Shown: in pieces, positions 34,550 to 42,013 of the stretch
Layout of the letters: every line of letters begins with the position of its first letter
Numbering within the stretch: position 1 is the first letter of the stretch
Source of the DNA: Bradyrhizobium sediminis
Lineage (GTDB): Bacteria; Pseudomonadota; Alphaproteobacteria; Rhizobiales; Xanthobacteraceae
NCBI RefSeq assembly: GCF_018736105.1
Contig: NZ_CP076135.1
Location: forward strand, 372,001-436,000
Reading direction: 5' to 3'
DNA: 64,000 nt
Position numbers and translations under genes: made by a program
The notes under the pieces: generated by a model
Seen by the model: only the letters and a program-made list of their open reading frames with translations
Told to the model about the DNA's origin: nothing
The model's database searches: none

Positions 34550-34581
34550 CCATTTCCTCTCCCATGCGGGAGAGGAAATGG
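34550..34581. terminator. Perfect 14-bp hairpin between convergent genes
   Basis: CCATTTCCTCTCCC and GGGAGAGGAAATGG form a 14-bp perfect stem with an ATGC loop, 22 bp past the DUF2235 stop and just before the end of the convergent GNAT gene. It lacks a U-tract on either strand, so it may act as a transcript-end stabiliser rather than an intrinsic terminator. Confidence 0.55.
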
Positions 34582-34604
34582 AGGATTCTTGCGATCCGTT
34601 GTTT

Positions 34605-35201
34605 CTATACCTCCCGCCGTGTCGACGAGGCCCAATTTTTCAGCGACGACCAGACGCTGCGCGAGAGCCTGAAGCGATCGACCGGGGTCGACGAGCCCAG
34701 CGCCTCGAAGCGGTGCAGCTCGACGCCGCTCCACTGGAAGCCGCATTTCTCCAGAATGTTGCGCGATGATGGGTTGGCGACCCGCGCGCCGGAGACCAGG
34801 TGCTCGACCTCGAATTCCTCGAAGGTGAAATCGATCACCGCCCGCGCCGCCTCGGTGCCAAAACCCTGGCCCCAATGCTCGACGCCGAGCCAGTAGCCGA
34901 GTTCCGGCGTCTTCGGCTCACGCCAGTCGACGCCGACGATGCCGACCGGCACGAAATTGTTTTCGATCAGGAACACGGTCTCGCGAGGATCGTTCGCGGT
35001 CGCGCGCACGAACTCGATCGCATGATCCTGCAGGTAGGGATGCGGCAGGCGGCGGGTCATCTCCGCAATGCGGCGGTCATTGGCCAGACGCGCGATCGCT
35101 TTTACGTCCGCGAGCGTCGGCCTGCGCAGCATCAGCCGTTCGGTCTCGAGGACGCAACTACTCGCATCGCGCCATGTCGGAGTCGGGATATCCTGCAGCA
35201 T
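34605..35201 (-). CDS. GNAT-family N-acetyltransferase
   Basis: A 198-residue acetyltransferase of the RimJ-like group: ETERLMLRRPTLADVKAIARLAND at the start, GYWLGVEHWGQGFGTEAARAVIDFTFEE as the acetyl-CoA binding motif (GQGFGTEA), and NPSSRNILEKCGFQ. Target unknown; RimJ-like enzymes modify ribosomal or other protein N-termini and it follows rplU-rpmA, which is common in Hyphomicrobiales. ATG at 35201 is preceded by AGGAG; the longer frame to 35297 runs through the terminator region and is rejected. Confidence 0.9.
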   Translation of the reverse strand: MLQDIPTPTWRDASSCVLETERLMLRRPTLADVKAIARLANDRRIAEMTRRLPHPYLQDHAIEFVRATANDPRETVFLIENNFVPVGIVGVDWREPKTPELGYWLGVEHWGQGFGTEAARAVIDFTFEEFEVEHLVSGARVANPSSRNILEKCGFQWSGVELHRFEALGSSTPVDRFRLSRSVWSSLKNWASSTRREV

Positions 35202-35298
35202 GTCGGGCTCCTGGTTGCGAACGCAATACGCAATTCTTGAATTACGGCGCGTGTTCCGGTCGCAAAACCGGTGGCCGCTCTTGCGGAACACGCGCAAT

Positions 35299-35327
35299 AA
35301 AAAAGGGAGGCCGGTTTCCCGCCTCCC
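35299..35327 (-). terminator. Rho-independent terminator after rplU-rpmA
   Basis: On the minus strand, GGGAGGC and GCCTCCC form a 7-bp stem with a 9-nt loop followed by six U (plus-strand A at 35299-35304). It lies 65 bp downstream of the rpmA stop and upstream of the GNAT gene. Confidence 0.85.
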
Positions 35328-35391
35328 CTTAGGAGCCTTTCAGGAACTCCACCGGTTCATCAGGACCCGGCGGACTCGATTTGCCCACCGT

Positions 35392-35664
35392 TTACTCGGC
35401 CGCGGCTTCCGTCATCGGAACAACCGATACGAAAGTGCGGCCGTTGGCTTTTGCGCGGAACTCGACATGGCCTTCGACCTTGGCGAACAGAGTATGATCG
35501 GTGCCCATGCCGACATTAAGGCCGGGATGCCAGGTGGTGCCGCGCTGACGCGCGATGATGTTGCCGGGGATCACGTGCTCGCCGCCATACGCCTTGATTC
35601 CGAGGCGCTTGCCTGCCGAATCACGTCCGTTCCGCGATGAACCGCCTGCTTTTTTGTGAGCCAT
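35392..35664 (-). CDS. rpmA: 50S ribosomal protein L27
   Basis: A 90-residue L27 beginning [43 protein letters not shown], the family signature. Its N-terminus reaches the peptidyl-transferase centre. The conserved start shows that no N-terminal cleavage extension is present. It is the second gene of the rplU-rpmA operon and is followed by a terminator. Confidence 0.99.
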   Translation of the reverse strand: MAHKKAGGSSRNGRDSAGKRLGIKAYGGEHVIPGNIIARQRGTTWHPGLNVGMGTDHTLFAKVEGHVEFRAKANGRTFVSVVPMTEAAAE

Positions 35665-35745
35665 GGCCCGTCTCCAACTTCGCTTTAATCTCTAGATCAA
35701 TTCCTTGACGGAATCATTTCACTTTTTGTCACGCTTCAAAATTTA

Positions 35746-36231
35746 TCACTTCTTCGCGGCGGGCTTCTTCGCCGGGGCCTTCTTGGCAGCGGGCTTGGCC
35801 GCGGCCTTTTTGGCGGGCGCCTTTTTCGTGGCGGCCTTCGGCGCCTCGTCGTCGCCATCGGCGGGGGCGGCCACAACCGGCTTCTCGCGCTTCGGACGCG
35901 GGCCGATGGTCGGCTTGTTGTCGTTGGTCAGGATCTCGGTGATGCGCAGCACCGTGATCTCGTCGCGATAGCCGCGCTTGCGGCGCGAATTCTTGCGGCG
36001 GCGCTTCTTGAACGCGATGACCTTGGGGCCGCGCTTGTGCTGCAGCACTTCGGCCGCAACGGAAGCACCGGCCACCGTCGGCGTGCCGAGCACCGGCGAT
36101 TCACCGCCGACCAGCAGAACTTCACCAAGCTGCACGATCGTTCCGACATCGCCGGCGATCTTGCCAATCTCGAGCACATCATCCGGAACGACGCGGTATT
36201 GCCGGCCGCCGGTTTTGATGACTGCGAACAT
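35746..36231 (-). CDS. rplU: 50S ribosomal protein L21 with long basic tail
   Basis: A 161-residue L21. Residues 1-103 are the conserved protein (MFAVIKTGGRQYRVVPDDVLEIGKI and FKKRRRKNSRRKRGYRDE), followed by about 58 residues ending in Ala/Lys/Pro repeats of the PAKKAAAKPAAKKAP kind. The tail is histone H1-like and would be disordered and able to bind RNA; similar tails occur in other rhizobial L21 proteins. First gene of rplU-rpmA. Confidence 0.97.
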   Translation of the reverse strand: MFAVIKTGGRQYRVVPDDVLEIGKIAGDVGTIVQLGEVLLVGGESPVLGTPTVAGASVAAEVLQHKRGPKVIAFKKRRRKNSRRKRGYRDEITVLRITEILTNDNKPTIGPRPKREKPVVAAPADGDDEAPKAATKKAPAKKAAAKPAAKKAPAKKPAAKK

Positions 36232-36468
36232 CGTTTTATTCCTTCGTGTTCGATCCCGGCCTCGGACGGATCCGGGCCGGCTTTTTCTTCAGTCGTTATG
36301 GGTTCAATTTTCGCGCGGGCCGGGGAGCGATCCCCTGAATTTCACGCAAAAACAAACAGCGCGAGAAGATCCCGCGCCGGATTGGGCGGACTTATAGCCC
36401 GTGGAGGCCCTGAGTCAAGGAAAAGAGGGGCAAAAATGGGTCAAATAGCGGGATTTGTGGCCGCAAAC

Positions 36469-36537
36469 GGCGAGTAGGGAGCGACGAACAGCGAACGGAA
36501 GGGTCTATTCGCCACTCGCCACTCGCCATTCGCTACT
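36469..36537. repeat. Dispersed GCGAATGGCGAGT-type repeat, copy 2
   Basis: About 69 bp, opening GGCGAGTAGGGAGCGACGAA and ending with CGCCACTCGCCACTCGCCAT, so left and right halves are partly complementary. It is related to the copy at 17992-18075 in the atp operon. The 237 bp between rplU and this repeat hold no gene I can support and presumably include the rplU promoter. Confidence 0.65.
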
Positions 36538-36579
36538 GCCCCTCATGAGCCCATCGGGTTCCCGCACCGTTGTTTCCGG

Positions 36580-36819
36580 AACCTGCCCGGCAACTGGGAG
36601 AGCAGCAAATTCAACCTGCTGGCGAGCCTGGTCGAGGCGATCCCTGCGATCGGCGACCACGACACCGCGGTGCTGATGCACAATGACGGTGTGACCCACG
36701 GCCTCTCGGAAGTTCCGTTCATGCAGGGATGTCGGGCGCTGGAGTGCGCCCGCTATCGGCTCCGGATGGAACGATGCGTGCTTCGCCAACCGCCGCAAAG
36801 ACAAGGACCGCAGGAAGGG
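36580..36819 (+). pseudogene. Frameshifted remnant, ROK/glucokinase-like
   Basis: An internal fragment of a coding sequence without start or end. One frame reads NLPGNWESSKFNLLASLVEA, then IPAIGDHDTAVLMHNDGVTHGLSEVPFMQ; after one extra base the next frame continues DVGRWSAPAIGSGWNDACFANRRKDKDR. NDG..GL.E followed by a degenerate IGTG-type phosphate motif is the pattern of ROK or polyphosphate-glucokinase-like sugar kinases. The frameshift, the damaged glycine motif and the missing ends mark it as dead. Family assignment is moderate. Confidence 0.5.
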
Positions 36820-37146
36820 AAGAGATTGAGCCGACATGATCGGAAGCCGCCCCGGTAACCTTGACCGGTTACGTTAAAACCGGGTTCGCATTGCGGTTCG
36901 CCGGCGGATCGCTACCGTCAAATCGTCGCTCAGGCTGGCCAGCGAAGCCGCACTTCCGGCCAGAATTTCAACGAGGCGACACGGGACCGCCGGGGTTTTG
37001 TCGCGTCTGGCGGTCCCACCCTTGCGGTCCGCAGCTTTGAACCCCCGGACCGGCAATTTCCCGCCTTCAGCGCCTTGTCTGCCCAGCCGTCCTCGCCTAG
37101 AACTCGCCCCGACCGCGGGTCCGATGAATCACCCGAAATGGCGCCT
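36820..37146. other. Gene-free interval before tRNA-Ser
   Basis: About 330 bp with no supported gene. A possible promoter begins at TTGACCGGTTACG (near 36863). A minus-strand open frame here (36930-37259) translates the antisense of the tRNA and is a well-known annotation artefact. Confidence 0.5.
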
Positions 37147-37236
37147 GGAGAGGTGGCAGAGTGGTCGAATGCACCGCACTCGAAATGCGGCATAGGTGCA
37201 AGCCTATCGGGGGTTCGAATCCCTCCCTCTCCGCCA
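37147..37236 (+). tRNA. tRNA-Ser(CGA)
   Basis: Ninety bases folding as a class II tRNA: acceptor arms GGAGAGG and CCTCTCC, anticodon stem-loop CCGCA-CTCGAAA-TGCGG with anticodon CGA, a long variable arm (CATAGGTGCAAGCCTATC region), T-arm GGGGGTTCGAATCCCTC, and an encoded CCA end (here GCCA after the discriminator G). Its 3' end is the insertion site of the mobile element that follows. Confidence 0.97.
37223..37236 (+). other. attL core (tRNA-Ser 3' end)
   Basis: CTCCCTCTCCGCCA, the last 14 bases of the tRNA, is repeated exactly at 51544-51557. The tRNA stays intact on this side, next to the integrase gene. Confidence 0.8.
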
Positions 37237-37363
37237 GATGTCTGTGTAGGGCTGTTCACCGAAGTTCACGCTAGTTCAAGAAGTCATTGCAGCGCAGGCA
37301 TTAACTGAATTTTTAGGTTCACGGGCGTTTCCCGGTGTTCACCCTTGTCAAGCCAATCCGGTA

Positions 37364-37381
37364 GGGCCAAGGGTAGGGCCA
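37364..37381 (+). repeat. Candidate integrase arm-site repeat, left
   Basis: GGGCCAAGGGTAGGGCCA, 20 bp before the integrase start, recurs exactly in the same orientation at 51464-51481, 63 bp inside the right attachment site. Within it GTAGGGCCA is itself partly duplicated. Repeats shared by both ends of an element are typical of integrase arm-type binding sites. Confidence 0.6.
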
Positions 37382-37400
37382 GAACACCGGAGTGCTTGTC

Positions 37401-38591
37401 ATGGCCCGCCTGTACGACCGCCTTTCACCCACCACCGTCAAAGCGAAAGACCTTGCGCCCGGCCGATATCCGGATGGTGGGAACCTTTACCTCAATGTCG
37501 GCGGTGAGGGCCAACGGCGATGGACGTTCCTCTACAAGGAGCGAGCCACAGGGCGGCCCCGTGAGATGGGATTGGGCAGCGCTGGCAAGGCCGGTGTCAC
37601 CCTAGCCGAAGCCCGCCGCAAGGCCGCTGCGGCCCGCTCGTTGTTGGCCGATGGAGTTGACCCGCTCACCGACAAGCGCAATCGGCGGGCGTCGGTGAGC
37701 GTCGCCTTTGGCGTCTATGCTGACCGCTATGTGAAGAGCGTGGTGGAGAAAGAGGCGAAGAACGCAAAGCACGTTGATCAATGGAAAATGACGCTGGAGA
37801 TTTACGCCAAGACATTGCGACCGAAGCCGCTGGACCAAATCACGACCGAAGATGTCCTTTCAGTGCTGCGGCCGATTTGGGACTCAAAGCGCGAAACCGC
37901 CTCCCGCCTTCGCGGTCGCATCGCCCGCGTTCTTGACGCGGCGAAGGTTGACAAGCTCCGCAGCGGCGACAATCCCGCAGCGTGGACCGGACACCTTGAC
38001 AAGCTCCTTTCGAAGAAGCGCGAGAAAACCGCCAACCACAAGGCGATTCCATACCCTGAGCTTCCGGCGTTCATGGCCGAACTACGCCAGCGCAACAGCA
38101 TTTCGGCGCTCGCGCTTGAATTCACCGTTTTTACGGTGGCCCGGACTGGCGACACAATCGGCGCGCGGTGGTCGGAATTTGATATCGCCCGTAAGGTTTG
38201 GATCGTGTCCGGCGAGCGCATGAAGGCCGGTAAAGAGCATCGCGTTCCGCTAACGGATCGCGCAATCGAGATTCTGGAATCGCTCCGCACGTCGAACACG
38301 AAGCCAACCGACTATGTGTTCCCCGGTGCGCAGCGCGGCAAACCGCTCTCGAATATGTCGATGCTCGAATTACTGCGGGGCATGCGAAGCGGAGTCACGG
38401 TGCATGGATTCCGCAGCGCCTTCAGCGATTGGTGCGGCAACGAGACTGCACACGATGCCGAAACGCGCGAGTTCTCTTTGGCGCACGTTATCGGCAACAA
38501 GGCCGAAGCCGCGTACCGTCGCGGCGACTCGCTGGAAAAGCGCCGCGCGCTCTTGTCCGATTGGTCCACCTATCTGCGGTCCAAGGGCTAG
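37401..38591 (+). CDS. P4-type tyrosine integrase (DUF4102 N-terminal domain)
   Basis: Catalyses integration and excision at the tRNA-Ser site. The 396-residue protein has the arm-binding DUF4102 domain (KDLAPGRYPDGGNLYLNVG, TLAEARRKAAAARSLLADGVDPL), a SAM-like core-binding domain (residues about 95-190) and a catalytic domain with Arg in TGDTIGARWSEFD, HGFR in the HGFRSAFSDWC segment, and a C-terminal LAHVIGNKAEAAYRRG that supplies the last His and the nucleophilic Tyr. ATG at 37401 follows GGAG; a GTG nine bases upstream is also in frame. Directly adjacent to the tRNA, as expected. Confidence 0.95.
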   Translation: MARLYDRLSPTTVKAKDLAPGRYPDGGNLYLNVGGEGQRRWTFLYKERATGRPREMGLGSAGKAGVTLAEARRKAAAARSLLADGVDPLTDKRNRRASVSVAFGVYADRYVKSVVEKEAKNAKHVDQWKMTLEIYAKTLRPKPLDQITTEDVLSVLRPIWDSKRETASRLRGRIARVLDAAKVDKLRSGDNPAAWTGHLDKLLSKKREKTANHKAIPYPELPAFMAELRQRNSISALALEFTVFTVARTGDTIGARWSEFDIARKVWIVSGERMKAGKEHRVPLTDRAIEILESLRTSNTKPTDYVFPGAQRGKPLSNMSMLELLRGMRSGVTVHGFRSAFSDWCGNETAHDAETREFSLAHVIGNKAEAAYRRGDSLEKRRALLSDWSTYLRSKG

Positions 38592-38607
38592 AGCTTCGTT
38601 ACTGGAA
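38587..38607 (+). repeat. 21-bp island repeat, copy 1
   Basis: Core CTAGAGCTTCGTTACTGG. It overlaps the integrase stop codon and precedes a GTG-started small HTH gene by about 60 bp. An exact copy is at 39303-39323. A shared AACCCACGT block follows each copy some 40-50 bp later. Confidence 0.7.
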
Positions 38608-38668
38608 TCTCAAACGCGCGGCGGCCTAGGGTGCACGGAAACGAACCCACGTTTCCCGGAGTCGCGCC

Positions 38669-38866
38669 GTGTCCGATGTTATTGCTTTTGAGGATCGTGC
38701 CTTCACGTTCGATGAAGCGTGCCGCGATCATCTGCGGATTTCGCGAGGCACCGGATACAAACTTGTAAAGGCCGGGCGGCTTGAAATTGTCAAGCTGGGA
38801 ACGCGCACCATTGTCACCGGCCGCGCTATCCGGAAGTGCCGGGGTGAATGCGAAGCTAACGCATGA
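38669..38866 (+). CDS. Small AlpA/excisionase-like HTH protein
   Basis: Sixty-five residues. FTFDEACRDHLRISRGTGYKLVKAGRLEIVKLGTRTIVTGRAI has the form of a MerR/AlpA-like winged helix: a recognition region (ISRGTGYKLVKAG) followed by a wing. Such proteins in P4-like elements control excision or the integrase gene. Start is GTG at 38669 after CCCGGAG. Its end overlaps the next gene's ATG by four bases (ATGA), implying coupling. Confidence 0.75.
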   Translation: MSDVIAFEDRAFTFDEACRDHLRISRGTGYKLVKAGRLEIVKLGTRTIVTGRAIRKCRGECEANA

Positions 38867-39282
38867 CCCTGCCGAAACCTCGCCCATGCTTGCGCCGCGT
38901 GCAAGCCGCCGTAGATTCGCTGCTATCCGCTGAATTCTTTTCAGCAAGTGAACTGGACTCATTCGCGCGCCGCGATACCTATCCAGACGCCGCGTCATAT
39001 CTGGCGAAACTCGCCGACGCGCGATTCGACCTAATTTCTCGACTCTACGAATCTCAGCCGGTATTAGCGCCCTACCGTTTCGCCGTCGTATTCGGCGTGA
39101 TCCCTTTCGATAGAAATTTACCACGAACCTACACCGTCGCCGATCTTCGCGAGAAGGGCACGCAGGAAGCGAACCTTGCGCTGATCGCGCTGGGCGAACA
39201 ATCCGATTGGGATTCCATGAATCGCAGGGAGCGAGCGGTGTTCGTGTTGCGGCGCTTGGTTCGCGCGATGCGTGATCGTTAG
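38863..39282 (+). CDS. Hypothetical protein of the element
   Basis: A 139-residue protein I do not recognise. The first half is helical and contains LLSAEFFSASELDSFARRDTYP; the middle has a hydrophobic strand-like stretch VLAPYRFAVVFGVIPFDRN; the C-terminus is Arg-rich (MNRRERAVFVLRRLVRAMRDR). Its ATG overlaps the stop of the upstream HTH gene, so the two are one translational unit, which suggests a partner or target of that regulator. Confidence 0.65.
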   Translation: MTLPKPRPCLRRVQAAVDSLLSAEFFSASELDSFARRDTYPDAASYLAKLADARFDLISRLYESQPVLAPYRFAVVFGVIPFDRNLPRTYTVADLREKGTQEANLALIALGEQSDWDSMNRRERAVFVLRRLVRAMRDR

Positions 39283-39302
39283 TCCTGCTTCGTACGATCA
39301 TC

Positions 39303-39323
39303 GCTAGAGCTTCGTTACTGGAA
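39303..39323 (+). repeat. 21-bp island repeat, copy 2
   Basis: Identical to 38587-38607. It is followed by an inverted repeat around AAAATATTTT (TCATCTC...GAGATGA, 39350-39374) and then by a GTG-started gene at 39382. The paired arrangement points to a regulatory site or duplicated promoter. Confidence 0.7.
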
Positions 39324-39381
39324 CCGCCGCGACGCCATGGGCCACAATTTCATCTCGTAAAATATTTTGAGATGAACCCAC

Positions 39382-39741
39382 GTGACTCAAGAGACTGAAA
39401 TCCAGCGCAGGGCAGTAAGCGGACATCGGGCATCGATCCTCGCAGCTCTGCGTGATCACGGCGTGGACCGCAGGATAATTGCACATCTCGAAATATGGGA
39501 TGACGGCTTCGCTCGTAACGTGGCTGTCATTCTCCACTATAAGCGGCTGCGTGACATCGGCGTTCCATCAGAACAAGCCATAGATGAAACTGCGTCATGG
39601 CTCGGCTGTGCTCGCGACATGGTGGAAATCCTCGCCAAAGGAAAAGGCTACGGCAAAGCACACACAGAAGCAAAGCGACAACGCAGGCTGCAAGCCGAAG
39701 AGCAATCCCACAACGCCGTGGGAATTCCCACCACTCCGTAG
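39382..39741 (+). CDS. Hypothetical protein, possible DNA-binding
   Basis: A 119-residue protein starting with GTG. It is mostly helical; SEQAIDETASWLGCARDMVEILAKGKGYG could form a helix-turn-helix, and the C-terminus is basic (HTEAKRQRRLQAEEQ). No family recognised. It lies 59 bp after the second 21-bp repeat, in a position parallel to that of the AlpA-like gene after the first repeat, so it may be controlled in the same way. Confidence 0.6.
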   Translation: MTQETEIQRRAVSGHRASILAALRDHGVDRRIIAHLEIWDDGFARNVAVILHYKRLRDIGVPSEQAIDETASWLGCARDMVEILAKGKGYGKAHTEAKRQRRLQAEEQSHNAVGIPTTP

Positions 39742-39800
39742 GTCGAAGATCGCCGCCATAGCTTCTATCTTTGGATCAACAACGCACCGGAGTAGACGCA

Positions 39801-40802
39801 ATGCTTTCGACCAAAAATATTTATCTGATAACTTTGGCGGACGACGACGAAATCGACTTCGAAGTTAAGGACGCGCTCAAAAAGCGTTTCGCGGGCACTT
39901 CCGCGCTTGCCAATCTTCTGCGTGTCAAGGCCGCAGCCGAAAAGCATAGCGCCGAGTACACGGCCAAGGGTCAGCGAATCCAGACGCTGCAAGCCAAGAA
40001 AGCAGACGCACAAGCCTTCGTGCGCGATATGGAACGCGAGATCGCGCGCGGCATGCAGTACCCTCCGAAAGAAATGGAGCGGAAAGCCGCAGCGGAGCAG
40101 AAGATTGCCGCGATCATGGCCGAAATTGCAGCGCTCCGGAATGCGCCCCAATCGACCAACCTTCCCGATGATACGATCATCGAATGGATTCGGGATTCGA
40201 AAGTTAACTTCGTTGATGCCGAAGTGAAGGTGACGACCTTGCCCAAAGGCAAGACGCAGGGCGAAGCCGTCGAAGAGTTGCGCAACCGCCAACGCGACTT
40301 GAACGGCGAGAAACAGGCCGTAGTGAAGCAGCCCGTGCCATTCGAAGACGCTCTGGCGCGGGTCATAGCCGACGTGGACGCCAAAGCCCGCGCTATGGAT
40401 GTGCGCCCGGCCATGAGGCTCAAGACTTCGGTAAATGACTACGTTTCCCACCGCGTTGGACGCCACTCCGAAATGCAAGGGCACGTCGAATGGCCTTCGG
40501 CAGAGGAAATTGTCGAAAGCGGGCGGCGGGTGGAGATGGATCAAGGTAACGCGCTCGTTTCGTGGCTCTTCCGCGATGAAATCATTGCCCGTGGCACCGC
40601 CGAATTGAAGAAGCATTATGGCAACGCGAAGGGAATGTCCGCCGAAGAGCGGGCGCGGCGCATTGCGGAAATCGATGCCGAAATTCTCGAAGCCGAGCGT
40701 CAGGAAGAGGCGTTCATTCGCATGGCCGAAGACGCGGGCATGACCATTTGGCGGCGTCCGAACGCGCATCCGCTGGCCGTGCTCGGAATCGCACCTGCGT
40801 AA
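39801..40802 (+). CDS. Hypothetical coiled-coil protein of the element
   Basis: A 333-residue protein of unknown family. Residues about 35-115 form a coiled coil rich in Lys, Glu, Ala and Gln (KAAAEKHSAEYTAKGQRIQT). A second helical charged region lies near 265-310 (MSAEERARRIAEIDAEILEA), and the end WRRPNAHPLAVLGIAPA resembles the C-termini of small phage-type proteins encoded near ClpP-like proteases, though I cannot name the family. ATG at 39801 follows CCGGAG; an upstream TTG at 39771 is in frame. Confidence 0.65.
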   Translation: MLSTKNIYLITLADDDEIDFEVKDALKKRFAGTSALANLLRVKAAAEKHSAEYTAKGQRIQTLQAKKADAQAFVRDMEREIARGMQYPPKEMERKAAAEQKIAAIMAEIAALRNAPQSTNLPDDTIIEWIRDSKVNFVDAEVKVTTLPKGKTQGEAVEELRNRQRDLNGEKQAVVKQPVPFEDALARVIADVDAKARAMDVRPAMRLKTSVNDYVSHRVGRHSEMQGHVEWPSAEEIVESGRRVEMDQGNALVSWLFRDEIIARGTAELKKHYGNAKGMSAEERARRIAEIDAEILEAERQEEAFIRMAEDAGMTIWRRPNAHPLAVLGIAPA

Positions 40803-40932
40803 ACAGCTCGGGGAGTCGCGGTGTTCATGACGCGATTGCCCAACGACGGCCGGGAGCGCCGTGCTTCTCCGCGTCGCTTCCGGCCTGATACCTCAGACAT
40901 TTTTCACAGGTTCATTTTTCACGGAGTCTATT

Positions 40933-41658
40933 ATGTCCAAGTCATGGTTCTCAATGCGCGCATCGGGCGGTCCGGTCGGTGAGCTTCAGATTTTCAGCGA
41001 CATCGGCGGCGGTGGCGTTACCTCTGAAGCTTTCCACGCGGAACTTAGCCGAATGAGGGCACGGGGCGTGAAGACGCTGATTATCAGCATCAACAGTGAC
41101 GGCGGAGATGTTCCAATCGGTTTTCATATTTTCAACATGTTAGAGCGCTTCCCCGCAAAGAAAATTGTGCGCATCGATGGTCTTGCGGCATCCATGGCTT
41201 CGGTGATCGCGATGGTTGGCGATGAAATCATCATGCCTTCCAACGCCATGATGATGATCCACAACCCATGGGGTGGTGTCGCTGGCAGTGTCGAACAGAT
41301 TGAATCGTTCGGCACGGCACTGAAGACGATGAGGGAAAATATTGTAGGCGCATACGCCAAGCGCACACGTCTCGCGGTGGACCAAATCCGCGCCATGATG
41401 GACAAGGAAACGTGGCTATCCGCAGAAGAGGCGGTGCGGCTTGGCTTTGCGGATCGAATCGAAGCACCGTTGAAGATGGCAGCGATGGCCAGCCTACCGG
41501 ACGTCTCCCGCTTCAAGAATGCACCGACGCGCGCGCGTGGAATCGCTGCCATCCGAGCGGACATCTTCGACAAGTTCAATCGCAAGTCAGAAACGAGCCC
41601 CGGCGGACAGCGGCGCTACCTCACGAAGGATGAGAGGTGGGAATATGGCGACTCCTAA
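40933..41658 (+). CDS. ClpP-like protease (head-maturation type)
   Basis: A 241-residue serine protease of the ClpP/crotonase fold in the version encoded by phages for prohead maturation. The triad is visible: S87 in DGLAASMASV, H110 in MMMIHNPWGG and D157 in MDKETWLSAEEA. The N-terminal strand GELQIFSDIGG and INSDGGDV also match. In phages it removes scaffold or capsid prodomains, but no capsid gene is present here. ATG at 40933 follows CGGAG; a GTG at 40861 is in frame upstream. The next gene overlaps its end. Confidence 0.88.
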   Translation: MSKSWFSMRASGGPVGELQIFSDIGGGGVTSEAFHAELSRMRARGVKTLIISINSDGGDVPIGFHIFNMLERFPAKKIVRIDGLAASMASVIAMVGDEIIMPSNAMMMIHNPWGGVAGSVEQIESFGTALKTMRENIVGAYAKRTRLAVDQIRAMMDKETWLSAEEAVRLGFADRIEAPLKMAAMASLPDVSRFKNAPTRARGIAAIRADIFDKFNRKSETSPGGQRRYLTKDERWEYGDS

Positions 41659-41845
41659 ACTGATCACGCTTGCGGAATACGCAAATGAGCGTCGAATTCG
41701 ATTCGGCTACATCCTTCGCCTTCGCTCCGAACCGGGCTTCCCACGGCCGGTGCTGAAGCATGGTCGTGAAGCCTTTTATGATCGCGCAGATATCGCGCAG
41801 TTTTGGAGGGAAACGAGGCCTCACTATAGGATCGCCAAATGCTGA
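41645..41845 (+). CDS. Small AlpA-like HTH protein
   Basis: Sixty-six residues, MATPKLITLAEYANERRIRF and on to SEPGFPRPVLKHGREAFYDRADIAQFWRE. The pattern of an opening helix pair, a GFPRPV turn and a wing ending in a W-containing helix is that of AlpA/phage transcriptional-regulator proteins. GAGGTGGG precedes the ATG. It overlaps the end of the protease gene by 14 bases and the next small HTH gene by seven. Confidence 0.75.
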   Translation: MATPKLITLAEYANERRIRFGYILRLRSEPGFPRPVLKHGREAFYDRADIAQFWRETRPHYRIAKC

Positions 41846-42012
41846 CACTTGATGATCTAACGCGCGCTACCGGCATGCGTTATGCGGAGATCAATCGCGC
41901 GATTGCGCGTGAAGGGTTTCCGCGCCCTACCGTGGACTCGGGTCGCATCCTTTGGTGGGGCGAGGAAGTCCAGAAGTGGCTTTCGGGCCGATTTACATTG
42001 AAGGGCTGCTGA
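41839..42012 (+). CDS. Very small AlpA-like HTH protein
   Basis: Fifty-seven residues, starting MLTLDDLTRATGMRYAEINR and containing GFPRPTVDSGRILWWGEEVQ followed by KWLSGRF. The GFPRP turn and the W-rich wing match the preceding gene, so the two are likely paralogues. It starts within the upstream gene and ends one base before the next ATG, so three genes are translationally coupled. Confidence 0.72.
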   Translation: MLTLDDLTRATGMRYAEINRAIAREGFPRPTVDSGRILWWGEEVQKWLSGRFTLKGC

Positions 42013-42013
42013 C

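Noticed and set aside
36930..37259. Minus-strand frame encoding a GGEGGIRTPDR-type peptide
   Set aside because: It is the antisense of tRNA-Ser and its flank, a recurrent false gene in GC-rich genomes.
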